Notes: generated from the letters alone by a model not told the origin. Positions 44,766-56,274 are shown, counted from the first letter of the stretch. The stretch: DNA of 64,000 nt from Nephrotoma appendiculata (GCA_947310385.1 OX371223.1:339096492-339160491); one strand, 5' to 3'. A program made the numbers and translations.

Positions 44766-45860
44766 ATTACAAATAACTGATTTAAGATATAAAAATAATA
44801 TATAAGACGGTAGTCTCTCTGGGGGTTGGTATGTGTTAACAAATAAATTTTTTTCAATTATATTTTATATATTTTAAAGTCATATTTAGATCATTTATAA
44901 GACCGAAATAATACTTATACCATATCTTTGATGTAAAAGTGTGATATATGACCTGTCTTAAATTGATCATTAATTTGTCACAATAAAACTCATATCAGTC
45001 ATAGCAAGGTTGATTTAAAATTTCTAGTCATATAAGAAGTCATACGGATGTTAATATGATTCTTGTACAACCATTGTATGACCGCATTTTGATCACACAA
45101 ACATCATAAACTAGTAAATTATGATGTTTATATGATTTTGTTATATGACAGCACATCATAAAACAAATCATATAAACTTATATATGACCGATTTATTCAC
45201 TACTTATATGATTTGTGGTTTCCTGGGTATCACTCACTTCGTCACTTATATTTGTGTTGGATATCAAAAATTCCATTATAAATTTAGACATATGAGAATT
45301 TCGATTCTGGGGGACACGTGAACCACTCCACAATATTAAATTTAGTATAACATTGTTGTGTGCCATGCAGTCCAATAATTTTCTCAATGCGCTAGCAATA
45401 TCGTTTAGACTTCTCCCGACTCGCACAATAAACTTGATCAGTATAAGAGTAAATTGTACAGTTAGTTTGTAAGAACGAGCTAACTTCAGCTCTAGGACAA
45501 GCTATGACGTTCTGCAAATAGAAGGATATAGTAGGAATGTTGCCTTGTTTATCGATATTTTTCTGCGGCCGCATATTTTATTTATTTAAAATATGAGCCT
45601 CATATTCATTCTTTTGACTTGCCTCTGTAGAAAAATTATTCTTCACACTATTAGTATAGGCTGTTAGTTAATGGCTCCAAATATTTCCTTTGAGTTGCTT
45701 TCCTGCAGTAATGCGACTCTATATAGCCGGAAAAGTATTTATATGGTTGATAATTATTTGCTTAGTTCCGGGATCCAACCATCTATAACCTCAACTAGAT
45801 TTTCCTTTTCCATCTGGTTTGGCTGAGTTGGCTTCCGTTTTTTAAAGGTGTATATTATAA

Positions 45861-47632
45861 CAACATTTCGTGAAATAGCTAGTGTTTACAAAAAAAAATT
45901 CTTTACAAACTTCTTTATAGCAGCTGCTCTTCTCTGTCTGCTGTAGTAAGAATTGTTTCTTTTCATTTTCTCTTAATCCGTAATATGAGTCGAAATGTGT
46001 TTGTCTCCCAACAAAACTGATAATTTAATTACATTTAAATTTACATTTGAAGCACCTAGGAATATCTATCACTGTTCGTGCGGCCACCAACCTGCCTCTT
46101 TGGTTTTGACATAACAACTTTCTTTCAGTTGTTTACCAGGTTAATGGATTGTGTACTCGCCTTTTCACGTTTTTTTTATCTCGTCAGAGGTCAAATGCGG
46201 TATAAAAGATGGGTTATCTACATTACAATCTAAAATAAAACCGAAAGTTTTAGAACCATATAGGACTTTGTTCAATCTAAAAATAACAAAATTTTGGTAG
46301 TTAGAAACTTGTTAATCGGAAAATATGTTTTAAAACGGTCAATAATACAATGAGAGTTTAGTGTGGTAGAGAATTAAATTTTAAGTAAAACTACGTTAAA
46401 GAAGCATTTACTCAATTTTTCTGAGTAACCTTATCAATCTAGGGTCGCGACTTGTTGCAAATTCTACAAAATAAAATTAAAAAATTAAAAATCACGTAGT
46501 AATGTATTTCCGAATTGACCGAACGTAAAATCATAACAAATATGAATGACTAACAACTAACTGATTTTCCCAAGAAATCGCAAATTGTCAAACAATACAC
46601 GACATAATACAGTTAATTTATAAAATAAAACATAGAGACCTAAACCGCACAAACTCAACACAGAATGACGTAATACATGCTTCCCTAAATAATGTATATT
46701 GGATATAGCAAAATTCATCACGAGTGGCTATATACACAACCCAAAATTAATAACACACAAATCGCGCAAAATCTAATTAAAAATTCCAGTCACAATTTTT
46801 GTGACTGTTTCTATATATATATTTTAAATTATTTTTAATTCCAAATTAAACATTTTCCAATAAAAATTAATTGTATTCATATACATTAAATAAATAGCAA
46901 AACGAAAAATTAATTAAATTAAAAATCGCACATCAATAATATCGTTCGTGAAATCGCGCTAGAGCTACCTAAAACAGTGACGATGGTAATATCACATATA
47001 AGAAGAGGAGGAGCGCGCGCGCACCGCACCATTCAATATCATAATGAAGTTCATTAATCAAATCAAGAAAATTTTTATAAATAACTCTCAAAATTCATTC
47101 AAGCAAGAAGCAATCATAAATAGAAACACAACGCAAACACATTTCTTGTGTAATTCAGTCAATTGAAACACATTTTTGTTGTAACGACGATATCGTATTT
47201 TATATTTTGTATGTGTACATACATATCGAGTACTATACACAGTAATAACATTAATAATACGGAGGGAGTAAGAATAATAATAATAATAATCTAGAACAAT
47301 ACACGATTTAATCGTAATTAATTTGAGTTTTATGACATATGGATCTTGTTTAGTTGCCGCTTGTCGGTGCTAAAATATAATCACCTATAATTTGTCTGCG
47401 TTATTTGATTTCTTGCGATGTGATGACATGATGTAATTTTATTAGATGGGTGTGACATTTATGTCGCTGGAATTGCATGCTGATATGATATGATTGTTTG
47501 TTATACAAATTTGCAATTCTTATCCATCCTAGTTCTTCTTGCTCATGAAGGTTGGGAAAAATATTGCAGCTGTTCGTTCATATATTTATGATGCAGATAT
47601 TTCCTGTAATTTTATTTTAGGACCATTCAAAG
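45861..47632. other. Quiet intron backbone with a GC-rich patch and simple repeats
   Basis: AT-rich DNA without recognisable transposons. A local GC-rich island at about 46,975-47,035 contains GAGGAGCGCGCGCGCACCGC. An AAT repeat (47,275-47,293) follows. No ORF above background. Confidence 0.35.
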
Positions 47633-47810
47633 CAGTGGCCCTATTCTGGTAATTCCCTGGGAAACATTTTACATAACTTTTATCTACAAATCAGTTTTTC
47701 TAGCCTACTAAGGAAAAAAGTTTAATGTAAATATTTGTAAAGTGAAAATAATCTTTTCATAGGGAAACTATCAGGGAAAATTTTTCACAATTTTGAAATT
47801 GATTTCCCTG
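47633..47810. mobile_element. MITE family B, copy 2 (left part)
   Basis: It starts CAGTGGCCCTATTCTGGTAA, then TTCCCTGGGAA and CTAGCCTACTAAGG, as in the copies at 8,828 and 54,959. The right inverted end is missing. Confidence 0.6.
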
Positions 47811-48049
47811 AAGCAGAGTCGCCGTATCATTTACCAAGCCAAATCTTCACTTGAATGGTAATGTCTCCCTTGAAACTGTAGACTCTATGAATCATGGTCG
47901 AAATGTTCCGAGGTTCAATCGTCAACCGTCTGAAAATTATTTATTTATGTCGCTGGCGCTACATCCCAAAGAGGGGTCCGCCTCATTTCTAAGGTAACTT
48001 AATCATGTTTTTACATTGAGATTAATGATTGCTTTATTGAGTCCTAGCC

Positions 48050-50847
48050 TAGGGTGACCATAAATACTAACACCAAAAAGAGGAAAATAACTTTAAAAAG
48101 AGGACAAACTACAAAAAAAGAGGACATGTTTTGTATTTCAAAATATATTCTTTATTGTATATATAATATAATATATAACTAGTAACACAAATGTAAATTT
48201 ACAGACTTCTTGTCTTTCAATGTAATATTAACGTAAAATAATGTAACAACATGAATTCTTATATTTAATGATTAATTATTGCCTATTGATTGCATATTTC
48301 TCAGACGACCGTACTGCTTGAAGAGCTTGTCTATTTTTTTGAATGAGTGGAAGAAACTCAGCACAAGAAATATTTTTAAAATTGAATTTTACAGCCAAAA
48401 TACTTTCCACAGTCTCCAAATCAAGTCTATTACGCTCATCTGTCCATTGACTGTTCATCATACTAAAAATTCGCTCTACATTTGCGTTGTGACCAGGAAT
48501 TGAAAAAAAATACTGACAAATTTTTAAAAACTCGAAATTTTGTTCCTCATTTGGAACAGCAGTAAAAAATTGCACCCACTTTTCGTGTGCGAGTTTCTCA
48601 ACAAATAATTTATTATTTTGCCTCCTTTAAAAATATTTTTAAATTTTTGAATTGCATTAGAAGCAAAGAATCGTTAATACTTATATTTTTTTCAATTAAA
48701 AATTCGACGCTCTTCGATATTTCTGCCCATTCTGGTTCGTTGCTTAATTCCATCCATTTGAAGGAATAAAAATCTGAAAGTTGTTTTGTCCACAGCTTTA
48801 AGTATTCTAATGTATTTTTATAAATTTGAAGCGCATTTTTCTTAAACGCGAGACATTCGTTAGGCAAATTATCATTTTTTCGTAAGATATTCAAAACCAA
48901 TATAGGCAAAAAATTTGTATTTATTCGTTCTTCAAGCGCGTTTTGAACCGATTCTAAAATATTTATAATTTCAATCAACGAATTTTTCTCTCTTTCCATT
49001 TTTTTTAATATTTATATGGAATACATTCACCAAAGAGTGCAAAAAATATAAATAAGCTTCATTTAAAGGATTTTCAAAAAATAATTTAAGAACTACTGGT
49101 GGCTGAGATATTGAGAAAAAATAAGATTTAAGAGGTTCGTATAATTTTAAAACCCTCTCAATTGCTGGAAAAAGTGACAACCACCGAGTCTTTGATGAAC
49201 TAAGAAGAATTTTGACGTCAACTTCACAAATTTTCTCCACGCGAACTGTAAAAATTGAAAAATGAGAATATAATTTACCCAAAAATGATTCTATATCGAC
49301 TGGCCATAGGTCGGTTACGTGTTTAATGCAGTTATTTAAAATGTGTGCTGGGCATCCGATTCCAACAATATTTTTTAAATTTGGACAATTTTTCAAAAGC
49401 CTGTACACATTATTCTCACCCTCGCGCTTAAGTCCACCAAAATTGGTGTTGTAGTTATCGCCACCGAAAGCTACACATTTTGTTTCCAAGTTAAAATTTT
49501 GTAAAACATCCAGAATTAAAGTTTTAATAGTTTCAGCCTTCTCGTTCGTAACGGATTTCATTTGTAAAAGTTTACAGGTTAATCCAGTTGTACAGCTGAA
49601 ATATTGGATCAGTATAGGGAACACTTTTGTTGAGCCATGGTTGCTGCCATCTGTACAGATCCCAATGTTTCTTATCTCACCGTTTTTGATTTCTTCTTTA
49701 ATGCTTTTAATCGTCAATGGAAAAAGCACGTTTCGCAATATCGCTTGTGTTTTTGTTCTTGCGCACGAAAGTTTCGATGCTATTGTAGAGTCCTTGAAAA
49801 GGATCGCGTAAAGTTTCGAAGAACAGTCAGCCGACCTGAAGCTGAAATGGTGATGTATGACGTGATAAACCAACGTTGCTTCACATGCAGATACTTTATC
49901 TTCCTCTTTTGAACGAACCATGAAATCCATTATCGAATGAGAAATTTTGACCGAAACTATATTATCTTGGTGTTTTTTTGATGCTAGATGTTGCACCAAA
50001 TCTAGTTTGCCCTTGTTCGCAATGGATATTTTCGAATTGCATGTACCACAGAACACTTCACTCGTTGATGGTGTCTTCATGAACATTTTAAATTCGAGCT
50101 GTAATTGTTCATTGAACGGGCACTTTCTTTTTGTTTGAAGACGATTAGAGGCCATATTAAGTTTGTATTTTGTAATTTTGTATATTACACAAGCGATAAG
50201 CAGCAATATAGTCTGAAATAACATATATTTCATTTACTTTATAAATTTATGTTTATTCTTTATAGAAGTCGGATATTGCATATAATGAAATAAGCTTACC
50301 AATATTTAAATTAATAACCATCAAAATTTGATCGATGGCGGGCGATAAAACTAATTATAATTTCAAAAGTTCCGGTTCTTTTTACACAGTTCAGACTAAA
50401 AAACAACATTAAAGCCAAATAACATAACAACTTTAAAACATTAAAGTCTATAGTACATTATACAATACAATTAACTTACCAAACCAATTAATAGCTAAAG
50501 GAAAAATCAAGCGTTAGCCGTTGTATCCAAATATGATGAAATTACAACATGGCTTTGACGTGATTTGTCAAATTACTTATTTTTTTATTTTTAATATGGC
50601 AACCTTCCCTATGAGCAATTTTAAGTCAGTATGGAATTAAGAAATTACAGTATCGACGACGTATGACTGGTTTATGTTATTTTTTTGTTGTTGAACAAAT
50701 TTAACAAATTTTAATTGAAACAGAGAATAGAGGACATGTGGAAAATAGAGGACACAAAAGTTTTTAAGTTAAAAAAGATAGAGGACAAAAAGAGCGCAAC
50801 CCTAAAAGAGGACATGTCCTCTAAAAAGAGGACGGATGGTCACCCTA
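48050..50847 (-). mobile_element. hAT transposon, 2,798 bp, perfect 8-bp target duplication
   Basis: The ends are TAGGGTGACCAT (left) and its inverse ATGGTCACCCTA (right). TCCTAGCC stands immediately outside both ends (48,042-48,049 and 50,848-50,855), the 8-bp duplication expected for hAT. Subterminal AAAAGAGGACA repeats occur three times at the left and at least five times at the right, including a palindromic GAGGACATGTCCTC; such motifs bind hAT transposase. All termini are intact, so the copy is recent although its gene is damaged. Confidence 0.92.
48276..50155 (-). pseudogene. hAT transposase, two frameshifts
   Basis: Start chosen at the Met of MASNRLQTKRK (50,155): the 26 residues before it are hydrophobic and look non-coding. 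Frame 1 (to 48,971) has a BED-like finger (C62 and C65 in VFCGTCNSK, then HLASKKHQ), NIGICTDGSNHGSTKVFPI (first catalytic Asp), CVAFGGDNYNTNFGG (second), a GIGCPAHILNNC motif and KTRWLSLFPAIERV. Frame 2 (48,999-48,613) continues the helical insertion domain. Frame 3 (48,575-48,276) carries FSIPGHNANVERIFSMMNSQ, the hAT dimerisation segment with the catalytic Glu in VERIFS. Two single-base indels, near 48,985 and 48,600, inactivate a full-length gene of about 620 codons. Confidence 0.9.
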
Positions 50848-51180
50848 TCCTAGCCAGGATAATAATAATGTTACCCAAATTTATACTAACTGTAGCAATA
50901 GTTGCTTGAAGCAGTATGATGTTGTTTACGTCTTTCCTTTGAAGATTACTAACTGCCTAAACATAATAAAAATTTGTTATACAAGATACAATCTATTCGC
51001 CAACCATAGGCTTTTCAGACCATGTTTGTAATTATGCAAATACTAGTTTTGTATACTGAAATTTCACAAAAATATAAATTTCAAATTATGAATAAATTTG
51101 CTAAAAGTTTACACCCGATTTACTTCTTGGTAATATTTTTTAAAGTAATTTTAGATAATTCAAAGTCATACTTGTTGCTG

Positions 51181-52420
51181 TTATTTTAAGGCTAATTAAA
51201 TATACTATTAAATATTTTTTTATTTTGCTCGTTCTAGAAAAGGCATTAGGCATTATCGCTTCAAAGCTAGTAGAACCCAAATCATAAACCGGACTAAAAC
51301 CGAAGTAAACGCGAAAACCAAGCTCCATTAACAATTAACATACCAATAATTGTTGTCCTATTATAACTTATTTAACTTCGCCGGTAAAAAATGTTGGGCT
51401 CCACTCGTTCTTGACTAAGCTTATGGTCATTTAAGTTAAAGCTGGCAGAACCCTTATTGAAAATCGGACCGAAAGTAGAACGTACAATAAGATCAATTGA
51501 CATACAAATAATTTTAGGATCTTGATGGCCTGATCAAATGTACCATTAGAAAATTTGGGGCTCGACTAGATTTCCTCCCAACTGTAGGTCATTTAGTTTA
51601 AGGCTAGCAGAATCCAAATCAAAATTTCGAACCAAAAGCGAAATTACAACGCAAAACCAAATCTATCTGATATACACATAATTTTAGGCTCATAATAATC
51701 TAATCAAATGCGAGTCAAATCCGAGTCGAAAATCGGATCAAAACTAAAATAATTTTAGGCTTATGATGGTCTAATGAAAAGCATCATTAAACAATTTTTT
51801 GCTCCTCTTGTTCTTGACTAAATTTAAGGTCATTTAATTTAAAACTAGCAGAACCCAAATCGAAAATCGGGTAAAAAATGGAATTAGAACGAATAACAAG
51901 ATCAATCGACATACAAATAATTTTAGGCTCTGGATGGCTCGAATCAAAAGACACTTTTAAAAATATTAAGCTCCACCCATTCTTCACCAAATTTCAGATC
52001 ATTTAATCTAAAGCTAGCGGAAATTAAAACTTGAAATTTGTTCAAGATAGAGTTGAGCCCAAAATTTTGTGAGCCTAAATGAGCCAAAAATTATTCATAT
52101 ATCAATTGATCTTTCTAATTTCGGGTTTGGTTCGATTTTCAAAGTGGGTTCTGCTAGCTTGAAATTGAATGACCTTAAGCTTAGTCAAGAACGAGTACAG
52201 CCCAAAATATTTTACCGGCGAATTTAATTAAGTTATTATAGGCCTCAAATTATTGGTATGTTAATGGATCTTGGTTTTCGTTATTATTTCGGTTTTGGTC
52301 GGATTTTGATTTTTGCTTTTGGGTTCTGCTAACTTTGAAGCGAGGCATTACCTAATGCTTTTTCTAGGACCAGCACAATAAAAAAAAATTAATATGGCAT
52401 TTAATTAACCTTAAATTAAT
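51181..52420. mobile_element. Foldback-like element with ~170-bp subrepeats in its arms
   Basis: The outer ends match in inverted orientation: AAGGCTAATTAAATA ... TAGAAAAGGCATTAGG at the left, and the inverse of TAGAAAAAGCATTAGG ... AAGGTTAATTAAATG at the right. Inside the left arm a unit recurs at about 51,267, 51,441, 51,611, 51,843 and 52,012, marked by GCTAGCAGAACCCAAATCG, ATAATTTTAGGCTC and CTCGTTCTTGACTAA. The right arm has the same unit inverted (GGGTTCTGCTAGC at 52,146 and 52,320). Spacing is 169-174 bp, with one 238-bp gap that includes a partial unit. The arms are unequal, five units against two. No coding sequence. Confidence 0.75.
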
Positions 52421-53104
52421 CTTGTAATTAACCCAATTGTTTTCAAATCATTTCTTGATATGAGTTTTGCACCTGCGTGAAGCTAGCCCGAATTTTCAGC
52501 CCTAAACTTTAAGCTTTTGCTTTTTTTACAACTTCTGTCTGTGGTTTTTGTTTACAACTTCTGTCATGGCACAAAATATAAGCAAACTGTAACTATAAAG
52601 CAAATTTGTGTCACCCGCAAATTATAACTATTAATTAATTTTGTATTAAATAGCTTAATATCGAATTAATCGTGGCTTCTAAATGTTGATCAAAATAATA
52701 AAAAAAAAACTTATTACTGCTGAAAGATCAAAGTAAATAAATTCATAGATCAAGTTTTCAAAAAATGGAATTCTGTGAAAATAAGTTCAGCTTAAGAAAA
52801 AATTTATCGGATATTAATTGGAATATATTCTATTAAATCTCGCCTCATAAACGATTCACGAACACTTGACCTATATCACCGGAATTGCCGGAGTGTGAGA
52901 TGAGTCTCAAACGACAATATTTAGATAGTTCAAAACTTCACGAATCCGGCGCTATATGCCAAGTGCTCGTGAATTAACTGCCTGTGAGTCAAAACTTCAA
53001 ACGACTATATCCATAAACAGCAAAATAAAATTTTGAGCTGAAAGTTCTTGCTAGATTCATAGTGTTTTATCACGTAATGCTAATTAAGTTTCCGCATTGT
53101 CGTT
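52421..53104. other. Intron between repeat blocks
   Basis: Contains a short direct repeat, TTTACAACTTCTGTC at about 52,527 and 52,552, and otherwise AT-rich sequence. No ORF. Confidence 0.35.
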
Positions 53105-53565
53105 TTTAGGTTAGGTTTGGGCTGTCCAGGTTTCCCAACAATTGAAGGAATAATTTAAAAATACGTAAAAATTATATTTATAATTTCGGGCTTTCTCTAA
53201 ATGTCAGATTACCATGACACATTTTACTGTCAGTGATATTTTGTCGGGCTTGGATATACAACTTTCTCGATATTTTTAGTTTAGTATTGCTAACGGGCTT
53301 TTGGAACTGAATATCGGGCTAGCTGCATATAAAGGAAGAGTTTAGGTCTGACTAGGCTACCAAGTAATAGTAATATATCTTAAAAATACATAAAGGTACT
53401 TTTAAAATTTCGGGCTGAATGTTATAAATGTCATGACATTATATCATGATACTGTTTACTGTGGCGATAGTGAAATTTTTTCAGGCTGGGATAGTTAACT
53501 CTCACAATAGTGATAGTTTAGTGTTGGTTGAGTGTTGGGCTAGATTCATATACTTGGGTTCTGCT
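53105..53565. repeat. Two ~228-bp tandem units with GGGCT motifs
   Basis: Unit 1 and unit 2 align from TTAAAAATACGTAAAA (53,154) and TTAAAAATACATAAAG (53,382), through ATTTCGGGCT, AAATGTCA, TTTACTGTCAGTGATA / TTTACTGTGGCGATAG and GGGCTAGCTGCATAT / GGGCTAGATTCATAT. The period is 228 bp. A TGGGTTCTGCTAAC right after unit 2 recalls the foldback subrepeat, so the two blocks may share an origin. Confidence 0.65.
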
Positions 53566-54776
53566 AACTTTTTCTAAAGTTTTACTTTTAGTTGAAAGAG
53601 TTATAGTCCAAAATTTGTTGCGGTACATTTTAGATGATAGAATTAAAGGTTTTGCATACAGGCATTTCGAGTGATTTTGGTGTTTGAGAACAGGCAAGAA
53701 TAAATCGGTCGGTTACTAATCAGTTGGATTTGCCAAATGTGGGACTTTAAATAACACAAAGCACTCCGCATCGATACACACAAAACATTTCAGGATGTCT
53801 ATTGAGAGGATGTTTATGGTCCGCTTTAGACTTTAGGAATACCTAAAATATCACTGCGGTTACCAACCACGTCGTGGTATCGAGTTTGATCTTCGCCGCT
53901 TAATAAAAAATATATAAGTAAAAATTAATTAATCATGGGTCCATTTGAGCTAAAGTATTTTAAGTGTTAAATAATAGAAATGCAAAATAAGTCGAGAACG
54001 CATTATCGAGTCAAATCGATTACGTAATTTGATGTTAACTAATTCGGTGTACTTGTGGTCTTAAATTAGAACTTTTTGTACTTAAATTAATATTAGCTAG
54101 AAATATCAAGCATGGTAGTAGATTTCTTCTGTTATAGATTTTGATTGCATTTTCAATCCCATCATTCATCCCGTCATACTCAGTTAATTTTAATGGCTAC
54201 AGTTCCATAGACATATGTTGTTTCATAAATAATTTTAGAATTCCTTTTCTACCATACATTAAACAGGATTTGATTTTGATCGATTATAATTTAATTTTCA
54301 TTAACTATCAATATTGTGATATTAGAGAAGTTCACCCAAAATTCATTGAATAAAGTGGGATTCTTCTTACAAATCGAATTTGGTAGGTTTTATACCAAGT
54401 ATATTGATTGATCAAAGCAATTAATATTATAAGAAACTGCCGAATTTTATTCGAGACGAACTTAACTTGCAATTCGAATTTTATCATGGAATTCCTGCCT
54501 AGTTCTATAAAACTAATCCATTTAGTCTTACTATAACTTAGCCCCTTGTTAGTTGAACAAAGTAAATTAAACAAAATTCCTTTTGAAAATTAGAAAAAAG
54601 CTTGCGCACAATATAAATGAAAACAGGTAAAGGGTACAGACGCTGTGTAACTCAAAAACTGATCTTCTACAAATGGTATGCCGCTTCGGACTTTTGATTA
54701 GGATTTCAGCTACATCCCAATTTGACTGTAACATATTTTTATTGTGCTTATCTTTTGAGGAAAGAAAACCTGTGGT
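53566..54776. other. Intron, nothing recognised
   Basis: AT-rich, with short hydrophobic ORFs at 54,141-54,353 (+) and 54,332-54,574 (-) that look like translated background. Confidence 0.3.
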
Positions 54777-55650
54777 TACTCAATCAATTTTATCCGGCAA
54801 ATTTAAATTTGAAATTATGTTTTTTATAAAATTTTTGTTTATTTTTGCGATTGCACAGTAAAACAACACAAACATTTGCTGGATAGTTTCCCAAGCCGCA
54901 AGGTTTATTTTTTGCAAAACATTCATTTATAAAAAATATTTAAAATTCAAATCTGCCTGCAGCACTATTCTGGTAATTCCCTGGGAATAGAGAATTTGGG
55001 AAAGAATTTATATGTAATTTCTGTTCAAATATTTTTATTCCGGCATACTTAGGTAAAAAGCTAGTGTTAAATTTTTGAAAACAAAATCAAATTGGGAATA
55101 ATTTTTGCTGCCAATTTAGACATCGAAAAATTATTTCCAATTTAGAAATATTTACATCAGACTTTTCTCCTCACTCAGTAGGTCAATTCTGGCTTTCCTA
55201 TAGGAAAAGAGAATTAAGAAAAATATTTAGATATCATTTTAGTCAAACATGTCATTTTCTGGCCTACCGAGAAATCATGTTTGATCTAAATTTTTATATT
55301 TTAGAAAAAATTATTTCCGTATCGAAATTGGATAGGAAAATATTCTCAATTTAATTTTGTTTGTGAAGAATTTGACAACAACTATTTACCATAGTATGCC
55401 AGAAAATAATTTTTGTGATCAAAATATTATGAAAATAACTTTGGTAATTCCCGTTTTCTATAGGAAAGCCAGAATCGACCTACAGTAGGCCTAAGAAATA
55501 TTTGAACAGAAATTACTTATAATTTCTTTCCCCAGTTCACTATTGCCAAGGAATTACCAGAATAGAGCCACTGGTAAAATTAATTGAGTAGCCATGTTTT
55601 CGTCTAGCAAATTGCTTGCTTGCTACCTGATTGAGAATCTACTCCATACT
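54777..55650. mobile_element. MITE family A, copy 3, opposite orientation, interrupted by MITE B
   Basis: The left part has CTCAATCAATTTTATCC and the inverse of the family's CAGCAAATGTTTGTGTTGTT. After the insertion, TGGTAAAATTAATTGAGTAG, GCTAGCAAATTGCTTGC and GAGAATCTACTCC complete the other arm. Compared with the copy at 7,211 the interior is inverted. Confidence 0.65.
54959..55571. mobile_element. MITE family B, copy 3, nested
   Basis: The left end is GCAGCACTATTCTGGTAATT and the right end the inverse of GTGGCTCTATTCTGGTAATT. Internal CCTACTGTAGG-like and GGTCAATTCTGGCTTTCCTA inverted pairs near 55,170-55,490 mark a second palindrome inside, as in copy 1. It splits MITE A copy 3. No ORF. 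Confidence 0.7.
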
Positions 55651-55739
55651 AATTACTCATAGTAAGTAGTCCACGAAGAAAATAGACGTTTTTTAATTGT
55701 GTTTTTCAGAAGAATTTATGTTACTTTATTTATCTACAA

Positions 55740-56265
55740 ATGTTTTCATTTAAATTTGAAACATCAAAATCGTCTTATCATAATGAACCACGAAAACTAC
55801 AAAGAAATCATCACATGGAAACCCAAGAGGAAGAGGAGGATTCTTATAACATTGTAGTGGAAGAACATGCTATGGATGAAGTAGTCGATGGTGAGCAATT
55901 AGAACAAAATCCAGAGTTAAATTTTATGATGGCTGCCTCTCTAGCATATCCTATATAAAACATGAACTTAAAAATGGAAACATCCTTAAATTCTTAATCC
56001 ACACCGCAGCTAACAATTTTGTAAAGCCAGAGTAAGGTGAAAGCGCCATCCAAACCAACGTCCAATTTGAAATCAGATCAGCAGGAGGAGATATTGGAAT
56101 TAACAAAAAAATATGCAGACAGTTTTCAAAATAGTAGGCATCAACATCATGACTGAATTTTCGTTTTGCCGGGCCCAAAACCATTCGATGGTATAATTGG
56201 TGACGACATCATTAAAAGAATTACGAGCAAATATTGATCGCAGAAACCACACTGATATCACCAAA
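55740..56265 (+). pseudogene. Ty3-like retrotransposon gag end and protease remnant
   Basis: The 72-residue frame at 55,740-55,958 is an acidic, low-complexity gag-end-like segment. It is followed in another frame by a NGNILKFLIHTAANNFVKPE stretch in which the aspartic-protease triad is degenerate. Further frames have VQFEIRSAGGDIGINKKI and PGPKPFDGIIGDDIIKR. The last matches the LPxLKTFDGIIGxDxLK segment at the end of Ty3-clade proteases. Several stops; no RT or integrase follows, because the sequence is cut by the SINE at 56,275 and then continues into an unrelated-looking segment. Confidence 0.6.
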
Positions 56266-56274
56266 CATCAAAAT

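Larger units (their letters stand above)
42522..45228 (+). mobile_element. DNA transposon G (2.7 kb) with ACCCAG inverted repeats and 6-bp target duplication
   Basis: The left end ACCCAGTAAACCATAAGTC is matched at the right by the inverse of ACCCAGGAAACCACAAATC; about 21 of 24 terminal bases agree. ATCACT stands on both sides (42,516-42,521 and 45,229-45,234), a clean 6-bp duplication inside the family F reading frame. Both subterminal regions (about 300 bp left, over 700 bp right) are crowded with CATATA / TCATATGA-type motifs. The middle holds a decayed transposase-like gene and a SINE. Confidence 0.82.
42330..45860 (-). pseudogene. Family F transposon copy 1, split by element G
   Basis: The copy reads on the minus strand from about 45,860 to 45,235, is interrupted by element G, and resumes from 42,521 to about 42,330. 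Landmarks in order: a HYYCRKATQRKYLEPL-like segment, YLQNVIACPRAEVSSF, SLNDIASALRKLLD, NLILWSGSRVPQNRNSHMSK, then beyond the insertion VVMKFSVPWYCIQEIE. Copy 2 at 62,939 has the same order (SHYCRANTTRQYLES, WSDSCIPQNRN, FLEPGHSQVQ). The SDSCxPQNRN acidic motif reads SGSRVPQNRN here, so a likely catalytic Asp is lost. I recognise the pattern as a repeated arthropod protein family without an agreed name. Confidence 0.72.
47930..50940 (-). repeat. tRNA-derived SINE family S1, copy 2 (3' part), split by the hAT element
   Basis: On the minus strand 48,049-47,940 reads CTCAATAAAGCAATCATTAA, an ACATGATTAAG segment and a GGGATGTAGCGCCAG end, matching the tail of S1 copy 3 at 56,275 (ATTATGAAG ... GGGATATAGTGCCAG). 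The TCCTAGCC duplicated by the hAT element falls where the S1 body should read GGCTGGTTTAGGATC-like sequence. Continuation beyond 50,848 is weak. Confidence 0.45.

Noticed and set aside
48971..50233. Domesticated host hAT-derived gene
   Set aside because: The gene still lies between intact transposon ends with a perfect target duplication and has two frameshifts, so it is a plain transposon copy.
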